From: Delftia tsuruhatensis
Lineage (GTDB): Bacteria; Pseudomonadota; Gammaproteobacteria; Burkholderiales; Burkholderiaceae_C
Assembly (NCBI RefSeq): GCF_903815225.1
Contig: NZ_LR813084.1
Coordinates: forward strand, 3,204,501 to 3,268,500
Length of the DNA stretch: 64,000 bases
Direction of reading: 5' to 3'
Below the pieces are notes generated by a model. It had not been told where the DNA came from, did no database searches, and saw only the letters and a list, made by a program, of their open reading frames with translations. A program made the position numbers and the translations under genes. Within the stretch, counting starts at the first letter, position 1; the number at the start of each line of letters is the position of its first letter. This document shows, piece after piece, positions 44,007-54,089 of the stretch.

Positions 44007-45503
44007 TCATCCACCCCGGTGTTGCGCCAGCAGATGGCCCAGGATCTTCCAGGCCTTGGCCTGCTCCACCATGGGAACGGGGATGCGCAGCATGCTGCCT
44101 GCCGCCTGGCGGGGTGAGAACAGCAGGCCCGGCGCCAGCAGCAGGCCCTGTGCGGCCGCATGGCGGGCCAGTACTTCCGAATCCATGCCGCAGTCCACCC
44201 AGGCGAACATGCCGGCCTGTGGTTCGTGCGGCGCACGGCAGTCCAGGTTTTCCAGCATGCGCAGGCAACGGTCGCGCGCGCGGTCCACGCGCTCGCGCAG
44301 GCGGTCCACATGCTTGCGGTACTGGCCGTCGGCGAGCACGCGGTGCACGACCTGCTCGCCCGGCAGTGCCGTGGTCAGCCCTCCCAGCAGCTTGAGATCG
44401 GTCAGCCGCCGGATCAGGTCCGCATGGGCCGCCACATAGCCCACGCGCAGGCTGCCGGCCAGCGTCTTGGAATAGCCCCCCACCAGCAGCACGCGCCGCA
44501 GCCGGTCCATGGCCGCCAGGCGCACGGGCACGCCGGGCAGGAAGTCCGAATAGGTATCGTCCTCGACCAGGTAGAAGTCATGGCGCTCGGCAATGCGCAG
44601 CACCTCGTGGGCCACGCCGGCCGACAGGGTCTGGCCCGTGGGGTTGTGCACGGCCGTGTTCAGGATGAAAAGCCGGGGCTGGTGCTGGCAGGCCAGCCGC
44701 TCCAGCGCCTGCACGTCGGGGCCGCCGGGCAGCCGGGGCACGCCGACCACGTTCACGCCCAGGGCGTTGAGCCGGCCGAAGATCAGGAACCAGCCCGGGT
44801 CCTCGACCAGGACCGTGTCGCCGGGGCGCACAAGGCTGCGCACGATGAGGTCCAGCCCCTGCGTGACTCCGGCCACGGTCATCAGGTGGTCCTCGGGGTG
44901 GGCTGGCACGTCCTGGGCCTGCAGCACCGAGGCGATCTGCTGGCGCAGCGGCAGGTACCCCTGCGGCACGCCATAGGTCAGCAGGCTGGTCCCCGTGCTG
45001 CGGCCCACGGCGCGCAGGGCGGAAGCCAGCATCTCCTGGTCCAGCCATTCCGGCGGCAGCATGCCCGCGCTCCCCGAATGCTCCGTGCCTTCGCGGAACA
45101 TGCTGCGCAGCAGATACGCCGTGTCGAAGGCCGCGCCCTGCTCCAGTGTCGGCAGGGCATCGCTGGCGCGCGGCACTGCCTGGGCCGCCCGCTGGGCGCT
45201 GACGAAGATGCCCGAGCCACGCCGCGAATGCACCAGCCCCTGTGCGGCCAGCCGGTCATAGGCCTGGACCACGGTGTCTCGGCTGACGCCCGCCTCCTGC
45301 GCCAGAGCCCGCACCGAAGGCAGGCGCGAGCCTGCGCGCAGCCCGTGGTGACGGATCAGCCCGCCGTAGTGATCCACCAATTGCTCCACCAGCGAGAGGT
45401 CGGAGGAGCGCAGCGGACGCCAGGGCTCGACGGCCTGGAATGCGGTGCCGGAGGGACGGGAAGACGCGCCGGTATCGGGCGCCGAGGCAAGTGTCAGGGT
45501 CAT
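44007..45503 (-). CDS. MocR-type transcriptional regulator (controls the adjacent LysE exporter)
   Basis: This 498-residue MocR protein carries a GntR helix-turn-helix (about residues 40-105, with RLPSVRALAQEAGVSRDTVV) and an aminotransferase-like domain with GGYSKTLAGSLRVGY (PLP lysine). It is divergent from a LysE/RhtB exporter with a 140-base gap, so control of amino acid export is likely. The frame opens with a TTG at 45536, but ATG 45503 is the plausible start. A PLP adduct of an amino acid probably acts as ligand (inference). Confidence 0.9.
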   Translation of the reverse strand: MTLTLASAPDTGASSRPSGTAFQAVEPWRPLRSSDLSLVEQLVDHYGGLIRHHGLRAGSRLPSVRALAQEAGVSRDTVVQAYDRLAAQGLVHSRRGSGIFVSAQRAAQAVPRASDALPTLEQGAAFDTAYLLRSMFREGTEHSGSAGMLPPEWLDQEMLASALRAVGRSTGTSLLTYGVPQGYLPLRQQIASVLQAQDVPAHPEDHLMTVAGVTQGLDLIVRSLVRPGDTVLVEDPGWFLIFGRLNALGVNVVGVPRLPGGPDVQALERLACQHQPRLFILNTAVHNPTGQTLSAGVAHEVLRIAERHDFYLVEDDTYSDFLPGVPVRLAAMDRLRRVLLVGGYSKTLAGSLRVGYVAAHADLIRRLTDLKLLGGLTTALPGEQVVHRVLADGQYRKHVDRLRERVDRARDRCLRMLENLDCRAPHEPQAGMFAWVDCGMDSEVLARHAAAQGLLLAPGLLFSPRQAAGSMLRIPVPMVEQAKAWKILGHLLAQHRGG

Positions 45504-45541
45504 GTGAGCAGGCCAGTTGGCGGATTGTTCCGGCAAAGTGT

Positions 45542-45566
45542 ACTGCCACTGTACCGATGACTGCCA
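45542..45566 (+). promoter_or_regulatory. direct repeats between MocR and LysE genes
   Basis: ACTGCCA occurs at 45542-45548 and again at 45560-45566, 18 bases apart. MocR regulators usually bind direct repeats in the divergent gap, so this is a candidate operator. Confidence 0.4.
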
Positions 45567-45643
45567 TTAGCATGGACTGACGGCGCCGCGGCCCGCGGCA
45601 TGCGCGGACAGGGCGCCGGATTTCCTCCAGCCCCGTTGACACC

Positions 45644-46264
45644 ATGCCTTACGATTCCGCCCCCACCTCGTTCCTGCTGCCGCTGGCCATGTTCGCCTTC
45701 GTCAGCTCCGTCACGCCCGGCCCCAACAATGTGATGCTGACGGCCTCGGGCGCCAGCTTCGGCTACCGCCGCACCGTGCCCCATATGCTGGGCATCACCC
45801 TGGGCGTGGTGGTCATGGTGCTGCTGGTGGGCGCGGGCCTGGGGGCGGTCTTCGAGCGCATGCCGGTGATCTACACCGCGCTCAAGTACCTGGGCGCGGC
45901 CTATCTGGTCTGGCTGGCCTGGAAGATCGCGGGCAGTGCGGGCATCGATGGCGGCAGCGCGGGCGCCAAGCCCTTCGGGTTCTGGCAGGCGGCGGCCTTC
46001 CAGTGGGTGAATCCCAAGGCCTGGATCATGGCCATCGGCGTGATCGCCACCTACACGCCGCGCGAGGATTTCTTCGTCAACCTGTTGCTGGCCGCGCTCG
46101 TGCTGGGCGTGGTCAACTACCCCAGCGTCAGTGTCTGGACGCTGTTCGGCAGCGCCGTGGGGCGTGCGCTGCGCTCCCCCCGAGCGCTGCGCCGCTTCAA
46201 CTGGTGCATGGCCGCCCTGCTGCTGCTGTCACTGTATCCCGTGCTGGCCGATTCACACGCCTGA
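45644..46264 (+). CDS. LysE/RhtB-family amino acid exporter
   Basis: The 206-residue membrane protein has five to six helices and the family signature SVTPGPNNVMLTASGASFGYRR at the N-terminus plus QWVNPKAWIMAIGVIATY in the middle. It would pump an amino acid or derivative out of the cell. It is divergent from a MocR gene. The last residues end eight bases before the mnmH stop on the other strand. Confidence 0.9.
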   Translation: MPYDSAPTSFLLPLAMFAFVSSVTPGPNNVMLTASGASFGYRRTVPHMLGITLGVVVMVLLVGAGLGAVFERMPVIYTALKYLGAAYLVWLAWKIAGSAGIDGGSAGAKPFGFWQAAAFQWVNPKAWIMAIGVIATYTPREDFFVNLLLAALVLGVVNYPSVSVWTLFGSAVGRALRSPRALRRFNWCMAALLLLSLYPVLADSHA

Positions 46265-46271
46265 GCACAGC

Positions 46272-47327
46272 CTATGCCGGCGGCAGTCGCAGCACCTGGC
46301 CTGCAAGATCGGCGATGCCGGCCTCGCCAAGGTCGGCGGCCTGCACGGTGCGGCGCGCGCGCCACCGGGAGAAATGCCGTTCCTGCGAGCGCTGGTAGTG
46401 CGGGTCGTAGTGCAGGGCCATGAGCTCGGAAAACAGGGGGGACAGACTGCGCTCATGGGCCCAGGCCTGCCAGCGCGCGACGACCTCCTTGCCCTGCAAC
46501 TCCTTGAGCCAGCCCAGCTTGTCGGCCAGCGCCTGCGGATCGTCGCCCAGGTAGGCATAGTCACGCAGCAGGTAGTCCAGGCGTGCCTGGGCCGTGGCCT
46601 CGATCTCGACCACGGGTGACTGGCGCATGTGCTCCACCAGCCCCAGGGGCAGGGACACGCGCCCGATCTTCACGCTTTCGCCTTCCACATAGACGGGCCG
46701 TGCCAGGTCGAACGTCTCCAGCTGCTGCGCCAGCAGCGTCTCGAAGTACTTCTGGCTGGGCTGCTCCACGCCGGGCAGGTTGCCCAGCAGCGAGCCCTTG
46801 TGGCGGGCATAGCCTTCCAGGTCCAGCACCTGTTCGCCAGCTTGTGCCAGCGCATGCAGCACGCGTGTCTTGGCGCTGCCGGTGGCGCCGCACAGCACCT
46901 GCAGGCGCAGCTGCGGCACCAGATGGTCGATCAATGAGATGACATGGCCACGATAGGCCTTGTAGCCATTGGCCAGTTGCTGGGCGTCCCAGCCCACCAG
47001 CCGCAGCCAGGTGACCATGGAGCCGCTGCGCAGCCCGCCGCGCCAGCAGTAGACCAGGGGCTTCCAGTGGGCGGGCTTGTCGGCGAAGGTCTCATGCAGG
47101 TGGCGGGCCAGGTTGGCCGAAACCATGGCCGCGCCCAGGCGCTTGGCCTCGAAGGGGCTGACCTGCTTGTAGATGGTGCCGATGCGGGCGCGCTCCTCGT
47201 TGTCGAGCACGGGGCAGTTGATGGCGCCGGGAATGTGATCCTGCTCGAACTCGGCGGGCGAGCGTGCGTCGATCAGGGTGTCGAACTGGTGGCGGTCGGT
47301 GACACGGATGGGCTGGCGATGGGACAC
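46272..47327 (-). CDS. mnmH: tRNA 2-selenouridine synthase
   Basis: The 351-residue protein matches SelU/MnmH: an N-terminal rhodanese domain (LIDARSPAEFEQDHIPGAINCPV, catalytic Cys in YCWRGGLRSGSM) and a P-loop domain (CGATGSAKTRVL). It replaces sulfur by selenium in wobble 2-thiouridines of tRNA via a geranylated intermediate. GTG 47327 is chosen because family homology begins just after it; a TTG at 47369 also opens the frame. selD is not in the window, so selenium supply is not shown. Confidence 0.92.
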   Translation of the reverse strand: MSHRQPIRVTDRHQFDTLIDARSPAEFEQDHIPGAINCPVLDNEERARIGTIYKQVSPFEAKRLGAAMVSANLARHLHETFADKPAHWKPLVYCWRGGLRSGSMVTWLRLVGWDAQQLANGYKAYRGHVISLIDHLVPQLRLQVLCGATGSAKTRVLHALAQAGEQVLDLEGYARHKGSLLGNLPGVEQPSQKYFETLLAQQLETFDLARPVYVEGESVKIGRVSLPLGLVEHMRQSPVVEIEATAQARLDYLLRDYAYLGDDPQALADKLGWLKELQGKEVVARWQAWAHERSLSPLFSELMALHYDPHYQRSQERHFSRWRARRTVQAADLGEAGIADLAGQVLRLPPA

Positions 47328-47577
47328 GGGCAATCGGCGATCTGGCGATCGTGCGGGAGGCGGAAACAACCGGCCTCATGGGCACAGGAGCTCATGGGCC
47401 GGCACCGGAACCAGGAAGGTGGATCGAGCCTCGACACGCACCGGCCCGCCCGTTGCGCGCCTTCATTGCGCACGCCGGGCATGCGGCCGACCTTGGAAAC
47501 GCGCATTCTCGCACGGCAGTCCTGCCGCGCGGGCCATCAGAGCCGGTGCGCGCGGACACTGCCCTTCTTCATGTGAC

Positions 47578-48144
47578 TCATTTCGACGCCGATCCACCAC
47601 CCCGCGGATGGATCAGCATGCGGTCGCCCCGTATCTCCACGTCGAACTGGCGCAGGAAGTTCTGGCCCAGCAATCCATCCCTGTCGGTACTCCCCGTATA
47701 GCCCGTGCCCACGCGCAGGCCGCTGACCACCAGCGTGGCCACGCGCACCTGATCGGCCACCACCATGCGGCCGTCACGCTCGCCGTTGGCGGTGCGAAAG
47801 CGCACGGGCTCGCCACCTTGCAGACCCGCGCGCACGGCCAGCGACTCGGTCACGCCGACCATGCTGGCGCCCGTGTCCACCAGGAAGCTCACCGGCTGGC
47901 CGTTGACGAAGCCTTCCACGCGGAAATGCCCGTCGCGGTCGCGCGCGATGACCACGGTGCCGTCGGACTGGACCTTGACGCCGGCAGGCTTCAGGTACAT
48001 CTGCATGGCCCAGTACAGCACGCCCATGACCAGCAGCCAGAAAAGCAAAAAGCCCAGCATGCCGCGGCGGGCGACGGACTGGACGCTGGGCTCGGTGGCC
48101 GCAGCGGACGGGGCGGATGGAGGCGGCGTGGATTTGAGGCGCAT
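47578..48144 (-). CDS. retropepsin-like aspartic protease (TIGR02281 type)
   Basis: The 188-residue protein has a short N-terminal tail, one membrane helix (about residues 28-48) and a periplasmic clan AA protease domain with DTGAS at D90 and a closing GLLGQNFLRQFDVEI. Such single-domain proteins work as dimers, like retroviral proteases. Substrates are unknown. ATG 48144 is chosen because the frame further upstream does not resemble protein. Confidence 0.9.
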   Translation of the reverse strand: MRLKSTPPPSAPSAAATEPSVQSVARRGMLGFLLFWLLVMGVLYWAMQMYLKPAGVKVQSDGTVVIARDRDGHFRVEGFVNGQPVSFLVDTGASMVGVTESLAVRAGLQGGEPVRFRTANGERDGRMVVADQVRVATLVVSGLRVGTGYTGSTDRDGLLGQNFLRQFDVEIRGDRMLIHPRGGGSASK

Positions 48145-48259
48145 GGCAATGCAGACGGTATCGACGGTGGCAGCCGCCCATTCTGCCTGCGGCCCTGCAC
48201 CGCCACGGACAAGCCGATAGCCGCTACAGTGGGCGCCTTCATTACAGCCCGCTCCTGCC

Positions 48260-49027
48260 ATGACCACGACCGCGCAGCCGCCCTTTGTCCTCCACTACAT
48301 CTTCGACCCGCTGTGCGGCTGGTGCTATGCCGCCGCGCCCCTGGTCAAGGCCGCGCGCCAGGTGCCCGGCGTCAGCCTGCAATGGCATGGCGGCGGCATG
48401 CTCACAGGTGCCCATACCCGCACCATCACGGCCGACTGGCGCAACCATGTGATGCCGCACGACCGGCGCATCGCCGAGATGACGGGCCAACCCTTCGGCG
48501 CGGCCTACTTCGACGGCCTGCTCAACGACCTGGGCGCCGTGCTGGACTCCGAGCCCCCCACCACGGCGCTGCTGGCAGCCGAGGACATCGCCAGCCGGGG
48601 CCTGGACATGCTGGCGCGCCAGCAACAGGCCCACTACGTCGAGGGCCGCCGCATCAGCGACCCGGCCGTGCTGCTGGAGCTGGCCCAGGACCTGGGCCTG
48701 GATGTGGCGGCCTTCACCGATGCCTTCCAGCGCCTGTCAGGCAGCGCCACCCAGGCCCACATCGCCCAGGCGCGCGAATGGCTGAACCTGGCCCAGGGCC
48801 AGGGTTTCCCGACCTTTGCGCTCGAGTTCGACCACCCGGAACCTGACCAGCCGGGCCAGCGCGCCATCCAGCGCATCGACATCGGTCCCTGGCTGGGCGA
48901 TGCCGACGGCTGGGCCAGACAACTGGGCGAGTGGGTGCAGCAGGTTGCGGCCATCACCGCCGGCGAGCAGACCGCGCCCCAAGGCGAGGATTGCGGGCCC
49001 GATGGCTGTGCGCTGCCCAAGAGCTGA
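48260..49027 (+). CDS. DsbA-family thioredoxin-like protein (COG3531)
   Basis: The 255-residue protein begins IFDPLCGWCYAAAP, with the redox motif CGWC, and contains a helical insertion as in FrnE/DsbA-like proteins. There is no signal peptide, so it is cytoplasmic. A second CxxxxC (CGPDGC) is at the C-terminus. It may be a thiol oxidoreductase or isomerase. It is divergent from the retropepsin gene and convergent with icd. Confidence 0.9.
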   Translation: MTTTAQPPFVLHYIFDPLCGWCYAAAPLVKAARQVPGVSLQWHGGGMLTGAHTRTITADWRNHVMPHDRRIAEMTGQPFGAAYFDGLLNDLGAVLDSEPPTTALLAAEDIASRGLDMLARQQQAHYVEGRRISDPAVLLELAQDLGLDVAAFTDAFQRLSGSATQAHIAQAREWLNLAQGQGFPTFALEFDHPEPDQPGQRAIQRIDIGPWLGDADGWARQLGEWVQQVAAITAGEQTAPQGEDCGPDGCALPKS

Positions 49028-49041
49028 CCCGTCAACGCCCG

Positions 49042-50304
<1,263 letters not shown>

Positions 50305-50512
50305 GGGGACGGGTCTCCGTTGGCTGGTGCACGAGGCAAGCGTGAATGCCCGGATCGGGCACAAATTTGGTGCAGAAAATTCTAACGACAATCGGGCCGC
50401 CCTCCTGTCAACGGCGATACAGTAAGCGCGTTGAGCATGTGCGGTGCATCAAGAATTTCGCACCGTTTCCGGTTCAACTTGGCTTCTACCGCTTTTCAAG
50501 GAAATGGCATAT

Positions 50513-50734
50513 ATGAAAAAACTCCTCGCTGTCCTGATCGCCGGTTCGTTTGCCGCAGGCGCCTTCGCACAGGCCGCCGCAGCACCCGAAGCGCCGATGT
50601 CGGCTCCCACGGCCGCTTCCGCTGCCGCTCCCGCCCCTGCGGCCAAGAAAGCCAAGGTCGCCAAGAGCGGCAAGCACTCTGGCAAGAAGCACGCCAAGCG
50701 CTCGACCAGGAAGTCGCACAAGGCCACGGCCTGA
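50513..50734 (+). CDS. small exported Ala/Lys-rich basic protein
   Basis: This is a 73-residue product with a clear signal peptide (MKKLLAVLIAGSFAAGAFAQ) and a mature part of Ala/Pro repeats followed by a Lys/Ser/His-rich basic tail (GKHSGKKHAKRSTRKSHK). Function is unknown; such peptides might bind nucleic acid or polyanions at the surface. ATG 50513 is chosen because AAGGAA lies nine bases upstream and the signal peptide begins there. A strong terminator follows 38 bases later. Confidence 0.78.
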   Translation: MKKLLAVLIAGSFAAGAFAQAAAAPEAPMSAPTAASAAAPAPAAKKAKVAKSGKHSGKKHAKRSTRKSHKATA

Positions 50735-50771
50735 ACGACTGCTGCGGGAGCAGGCAAGCCCCCGCAAGAAA

Positions 50772-50803
50772 AAGCCCGCAATATATGCTTTGCGGGTTTT
50801 TTT
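50772..50803 (+). terminator. rho-independent terminator
   Basis: CCCGCAA (50775-50781) pairs with TTGCGGG (50790-50796), followed by seven Ts. It ends the small basic protein transcript, and possible read-through into the DUF192 gene is limited. Confidence 0.88.
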
Positions 50804-50842
50804 ATTGCCGATGCGGCCCGTGGCTGCGCCAGAATGTGCAGG

Positions 50843-51364
50843 ATGACCAAGCTCTCGATGCCTCTCCAGACTTCTTTCCCGCGCCACCTGTGGCAGGGGC
50901 TGTTCATGGCGGCCTGCCTGGCCGCCGGCGCCACCACGGCCTCGGCCCAGCCCCAGGGCGACCCCCAGATGCACCTGCGCCGCGTGGAGCTGACGGCAGG
51001 CATCCACCGCATCGATGCGCAGGTCGCGGCCTCGGACCGCGAACGTGCCATCGGCCTCATGTTCCGCAAGGAGATGCCCCAGCAGGAAGGCATGATCTTC
51101 GTCTTCGAAGTGCCTGCCGTGCAGTGCTTCTGGATGCGCAACACGCTGCTGCCCCTGACCGCTGCCTTCGTCGCCGATGACGGCACCATCGTCAACCTGG
51201 CCGACATGAAACCCATGACGGAAGACTCGCACTGCTCGACCCGGCCCGTGCGCTACGTGCTGGAGATGAACCAGGGCTGGTTCGCCAAGCGCGGCATCCA
51301 GGCGGGCACCAGGCTCGGCGGCAGCCTGTTCACGGCCGCCCCCCGGCCCGCCGCCAAGCCATAA
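50843..51364 (+). CDS. DUF192 family exported protein
   Basis: The 173-residue protein has a signal peptide (cut after TTASAQ) and the DUF192 domain with SDRERAIGLMFRKEMPQQEGMIFVF, CFWMRNTLLPL, and a C-terminal RYVLEMNQGWFAKRGIQAG. It is a small periplasmic protein of unknown role. Starts at 50834, 50843 and 50858 are all in frame; 50843 is taken as a compromise. Confidence 0.9.
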   Translation: MTKLSMPLQTSFPRHLWQGLFMAACLAAGATTASAQPQGDPQMHLRRVELTAGIHRIDAQVAASDRERAIGLMFRKEMPQQEGMIFVFEVPAVQCFWMRNTLLPLTAAFVADDGTIVNLADMKPMTEDSHCSTRPVRYVLEMNQGWFAKRGIQAGTRLGGSLFTAAPRPAAKP

Positions 51365-51373
51365 TCCCCCTCC

Positions 51374-51745
51374 ATGCACGCACTGCGCTCATCGTTGTCG
51401 CTCACCCGGCTGATTCTGGCCTGGTTTGCACTGACGCTGGGCGTTGCCGTGGCATCACCCCTGGTCCACCCCCAGGGCTTCGAGCTGGTCTGCACGGCCA
51501 GCGGCGATGTCAAGCTCGTGGCGCTGGGCGACAGCGCAGCCCCGGGCATGGGCCACCACCAGCTCGACTGCCCCATGTGCCTGCCCGCGGGCGCACCGCC
51601 GCCGGCCCTGCCGCAGATGGCCGTGCCGCATCAGCAGCCGCTGGCGCATGCGCTGCTGCCGCTGGTGGCGGCGCACATTGCCTCCGTCACACGCGCGCCG
51701 CTGCCGGCGCGCGGCCCTCCCTTGCTGACTGCCGTGTCCTCTTGA
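51374..51745 (+). CDS. DUF2946-like protein, upstream of a TonB receptor
   Basis: This 123-residue protein has an N-terminal hydrophobic segment and a mature part with the pattern HHQLDCPMCLPAG, the DxxxCPxC-type metal-binding motif of DUF2946. Such genes usually sit before TonB receptors of iron or copper uptake. It follows the DUF192 gene by nine bases and precedes the receptor gene. Confidence 0.82.
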   Translation: MHALRSSLSLTRLILAWFALTLGVAVASPLVHPQGFELVCTASGDVKLVALGDSAAPGMGHHQLDCPMCLPAGAPPPALPQMAVPHQQPLAHALLPLVAAHIASVTRAPLPARGPPLLTAVSS

Positions 51746-51843
51746 ATCGCCGCCGGGCCTGCTGATGCGCGCCCGGCCCGCCTGTGCCGCGCCTGCGGCC
51801 CAGGACTGCGCCGCATGCGCGCTGCAAGACCCGGAGTCAGTTC

Positions 51844-54075
51844 GTGAATTCTTCCCCTTTCCCCGCGATGGCGGCGCCGGTGCGCCCGTCCATGCACGCC
51901 TTTCGTCTCCACCCCCTGGCCACGGCGCTGTGCTGTGTGCTGGGCGCCGCATGGGCGCCTGCCGCGCTGGCGCAGGCCCTGGCCGAGGCGGCACTGCCCG
52001 CCGTCGAAGTCTCCGACCAGGCAACCGCCGACGCCAACGGACTGCTGCCGCTCGACAAGACCGTGGGTACGGCCAGCCGCCTGGGCCTGACGGCGCGCGA
52101 GACGCCCGCCTCGGTGCACATCGTGGACCGCGCCGCCATCGAGGCGCGCGGCGCCCAGGATACGCAGGAGATCCTGCGCTCCATTCCAGGCGTGACGGCC
52201 TACAGCCCGCCCGGCAACATCGGCATCAGCTACCGGGGCTTCGGCACGGGCTCGGTCAGCCAGCTGTTCAACGGCATCAACCTCCAGTACTCGATCGCGG
52301 CACGTCCCGTGGACAGCTGGATCTACGACCGCGTCGAGGCCATCGGCGGCGCCTCCGGCTTTCTCTACGGCGCAGGCGGTGTGGGCGGCACGCTGAACTA
52401 CATCACCAAGCTGGCACAGCGCGACAGCTTCACCGAAGGCCAGCTGCGCCTGGGCAGCCATGGCCTCAAGGAGGCCTCGGTGGGTCTGAACCGGCGCCTG
52501 GGCGACGCCGGTGACGCCCAGGGCACCACCCACTACCTGCGCTTGGACCTGAACCACCGCGATGCCGGCAGCTGGGTGGGCGGCACGCAGTCGCGCTCCA
52601 CGCAGCTGGCGGCCTCGCTGCTGTCCGACCTGGGTGGCGGCCTGACCCATACCCTGGCCTACGAAGCACAGCATGAGCGCGTGGACCGCCCCTACTGGGG
52701 CACGCCGCAGCTCAACCCGCTGCGGGGCGAGGCACGCGTGGATGAAGCCACCGTGGGCAAGAACTACAACAGCGCCGACGGTCTCTATGCCCAGCGCGTG
52801 CAGTGGCTGCGCTCCATCACCGAATGGCGCGCCAGCGACCGGCTCAAGCTCGGCAACACCTTCTATGCCTACGACGCGCTGCGCGACTACCGCAACGTGG
52901 AGACCTACCGCTTCACGCCCGACAACAGCGCGGTGGTGCGCTCGGCCGCGCTGCTGCAGCGCCACGACCAGCGCATGGTGGGCGACCGCATCGAAGGCAG
53001 CTACCTGGGCGAGCTGGCCGGCCGGCGCAGCGAATGGGCCTTCGGCCTGGACGTAAGCGTGAACCGGCAGACACGGTTTCCGAACAGCCTGTCGGGCACG
53101 GTGAGCACGGTCAATCCCTACGACTTCCGCACCGAGAACTTCCACGACATCCCGGGCATGGCGCCGGGCTTCCGGCCCGACCGCGACAACAAGGTCACGA
53201 CCACCGCCCTGTACCTGGAAAACCGCACGGCCCTGACGCCTGCCCTGCACCTGCTGACGGCACTGCGCCACGAGCGCATCGACGTGGACCTGACCAACCG
53301 CCGCGAGGTCACGCCCGCCCTGCCCGCCAGCTACAGCCGCAGCTACAGCCCGACGACCGGGCGCGTGGGCCTGGTCTGGGATGCCACGCCCGAGGCCAAT
53401 CTCTACGCGCAGTTCTCCACGGCGGCCGATCCACCATCGGGCATGCTGATGGGCGCCTCGTTTGCCGATGCCATCAACAACACCGGGCTGACCACGGGCC
53501 GCCAGGTGGAGGCGGGCAGCAAGCTGTCGTTCTGGCAGGGCAAGGGCACGGCGGCGCTGGCGGTCTATCACATCACGCGCCGCAACATCTCCACCCAGGA
53601 CCCGCAGGACGCCACGCGCACGGTCCTGGTGGGCCAGCAGTCCTCGCGCGGCGTGGAGCTGTCCATGGGCCTGGCTCCCACGCCGCGCTGGTCCATCCAG
53701 GGCAACTGGAGCCATGTGGATGCGCGCTACGACAACTACCAGCAAGGCGGGGTGTCCCTGGCCGGCAAGCGGCCCACGAACACGCCCGCCAGCGTGCTCA
53801 ACCTCTGGACCAGCTACCGCATCACGCCCGCGCTGGAGGTCAACGCCGGACTGCGCCGCGTGGGCGGCATCTATGCCGATGCGGCCAACACCCTGTCCTG
53901 GCCCGCCTACACGCTGCTGGACCTGGGCCTGAGCTACCGGATCGACCCGCGCATGACCGTGGTTGCACGACTGCGCAACGCCACGGACCGCACCTACGCA
54001 GCCAGCCTGACCAGCACCATGGCCTACCTGGGAGCGCCCCGCACGGCCGATATCACGCTGCGCGTGGCGTTCTGA
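51844..54075 (+). CDS. TonB-dependent siderophore receptor
   Basis: The 743-residue outer-membrane receptor has a signal peptide (cut near ALAQA), a plug domain beginning ATADANGLLPLDKTVGTASR, a TonB-like box (LPAVEVSDQA), and a C-terminal beta barrel ending in aromatic F (ADITLRVAF). It belongs to the ferric siderophore or ferrichrome family. The start is GTG 51844 with GGAG seven bases upstream; ATGs at 51868 and 51892 are alternatives. A PepSY membrane protein follows 14 bases after, as in many iron-uptake pairs. It is likely Fur-controlled, but no clear Fur box was identified. Confidence 0.92.
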   Translation: MNSSPFPAMAAPVRPSMHAFRLHPLATALCCVLGAAWAPAALAQALAEAALPAVEVSDQATADANGLLPLDKTVGTASRLGLTARETPASVHIVDRAAIEARGAQDTQEILRSIPGVTAYSPPGNIGISYRGFGTGSVSQLFNGINLQYSIAARPVDSWIYDRVEAIGGASGFLYGAGGVGGTLNYITKLAQRDSFTEGQLRLGSHGLKEASVGLNRRLGDAGDAQGTTHYLRLDLNHRDAGSWVGGTQSRSTQLAASLLSDLGGGLTHTLAYEAQHERVDRPYWGTPQLNPLRGEARVDEATVGKNYNSADGLYAQRVQWLRSITEWRASDRLKLGNTFYAYDALRDYRNVETYRFTPDNSAVVRSAALLQRHDQRMVGDRIEGSYLGELAGRRSEWAFGLDVSVNRQTRFPNSLSGTVSTVNPYDFRTENFHDIPGMAPGFRPDRDNKVTTTALYLENRTALTPALHLLTALRHERIDVDLTNRREVTPALPASYSRSYSPTTGRVGLVWDATPEANLYAQFSTAADPPSGMLMGASFADAINNTGLTTGRQVEAGSKLSFWQGKGTAALAVYHITRRNISTQDPQDATRTVLVGQQSSRGVELSMGLAPTPRWSIQGNWSHVDARYDNYQQGGVSLAGKRPTNTPASVLNLWTSYRITPALEVNAGLRRVGGIYADAANTLSWPAYTLLDLGLSYRIDPRMTVVARLRNATDRTYAASLTSTMAYLGAPRTADITLRVAF

Positions 54076-54089
54076 GCGAGGGCCGCGCC

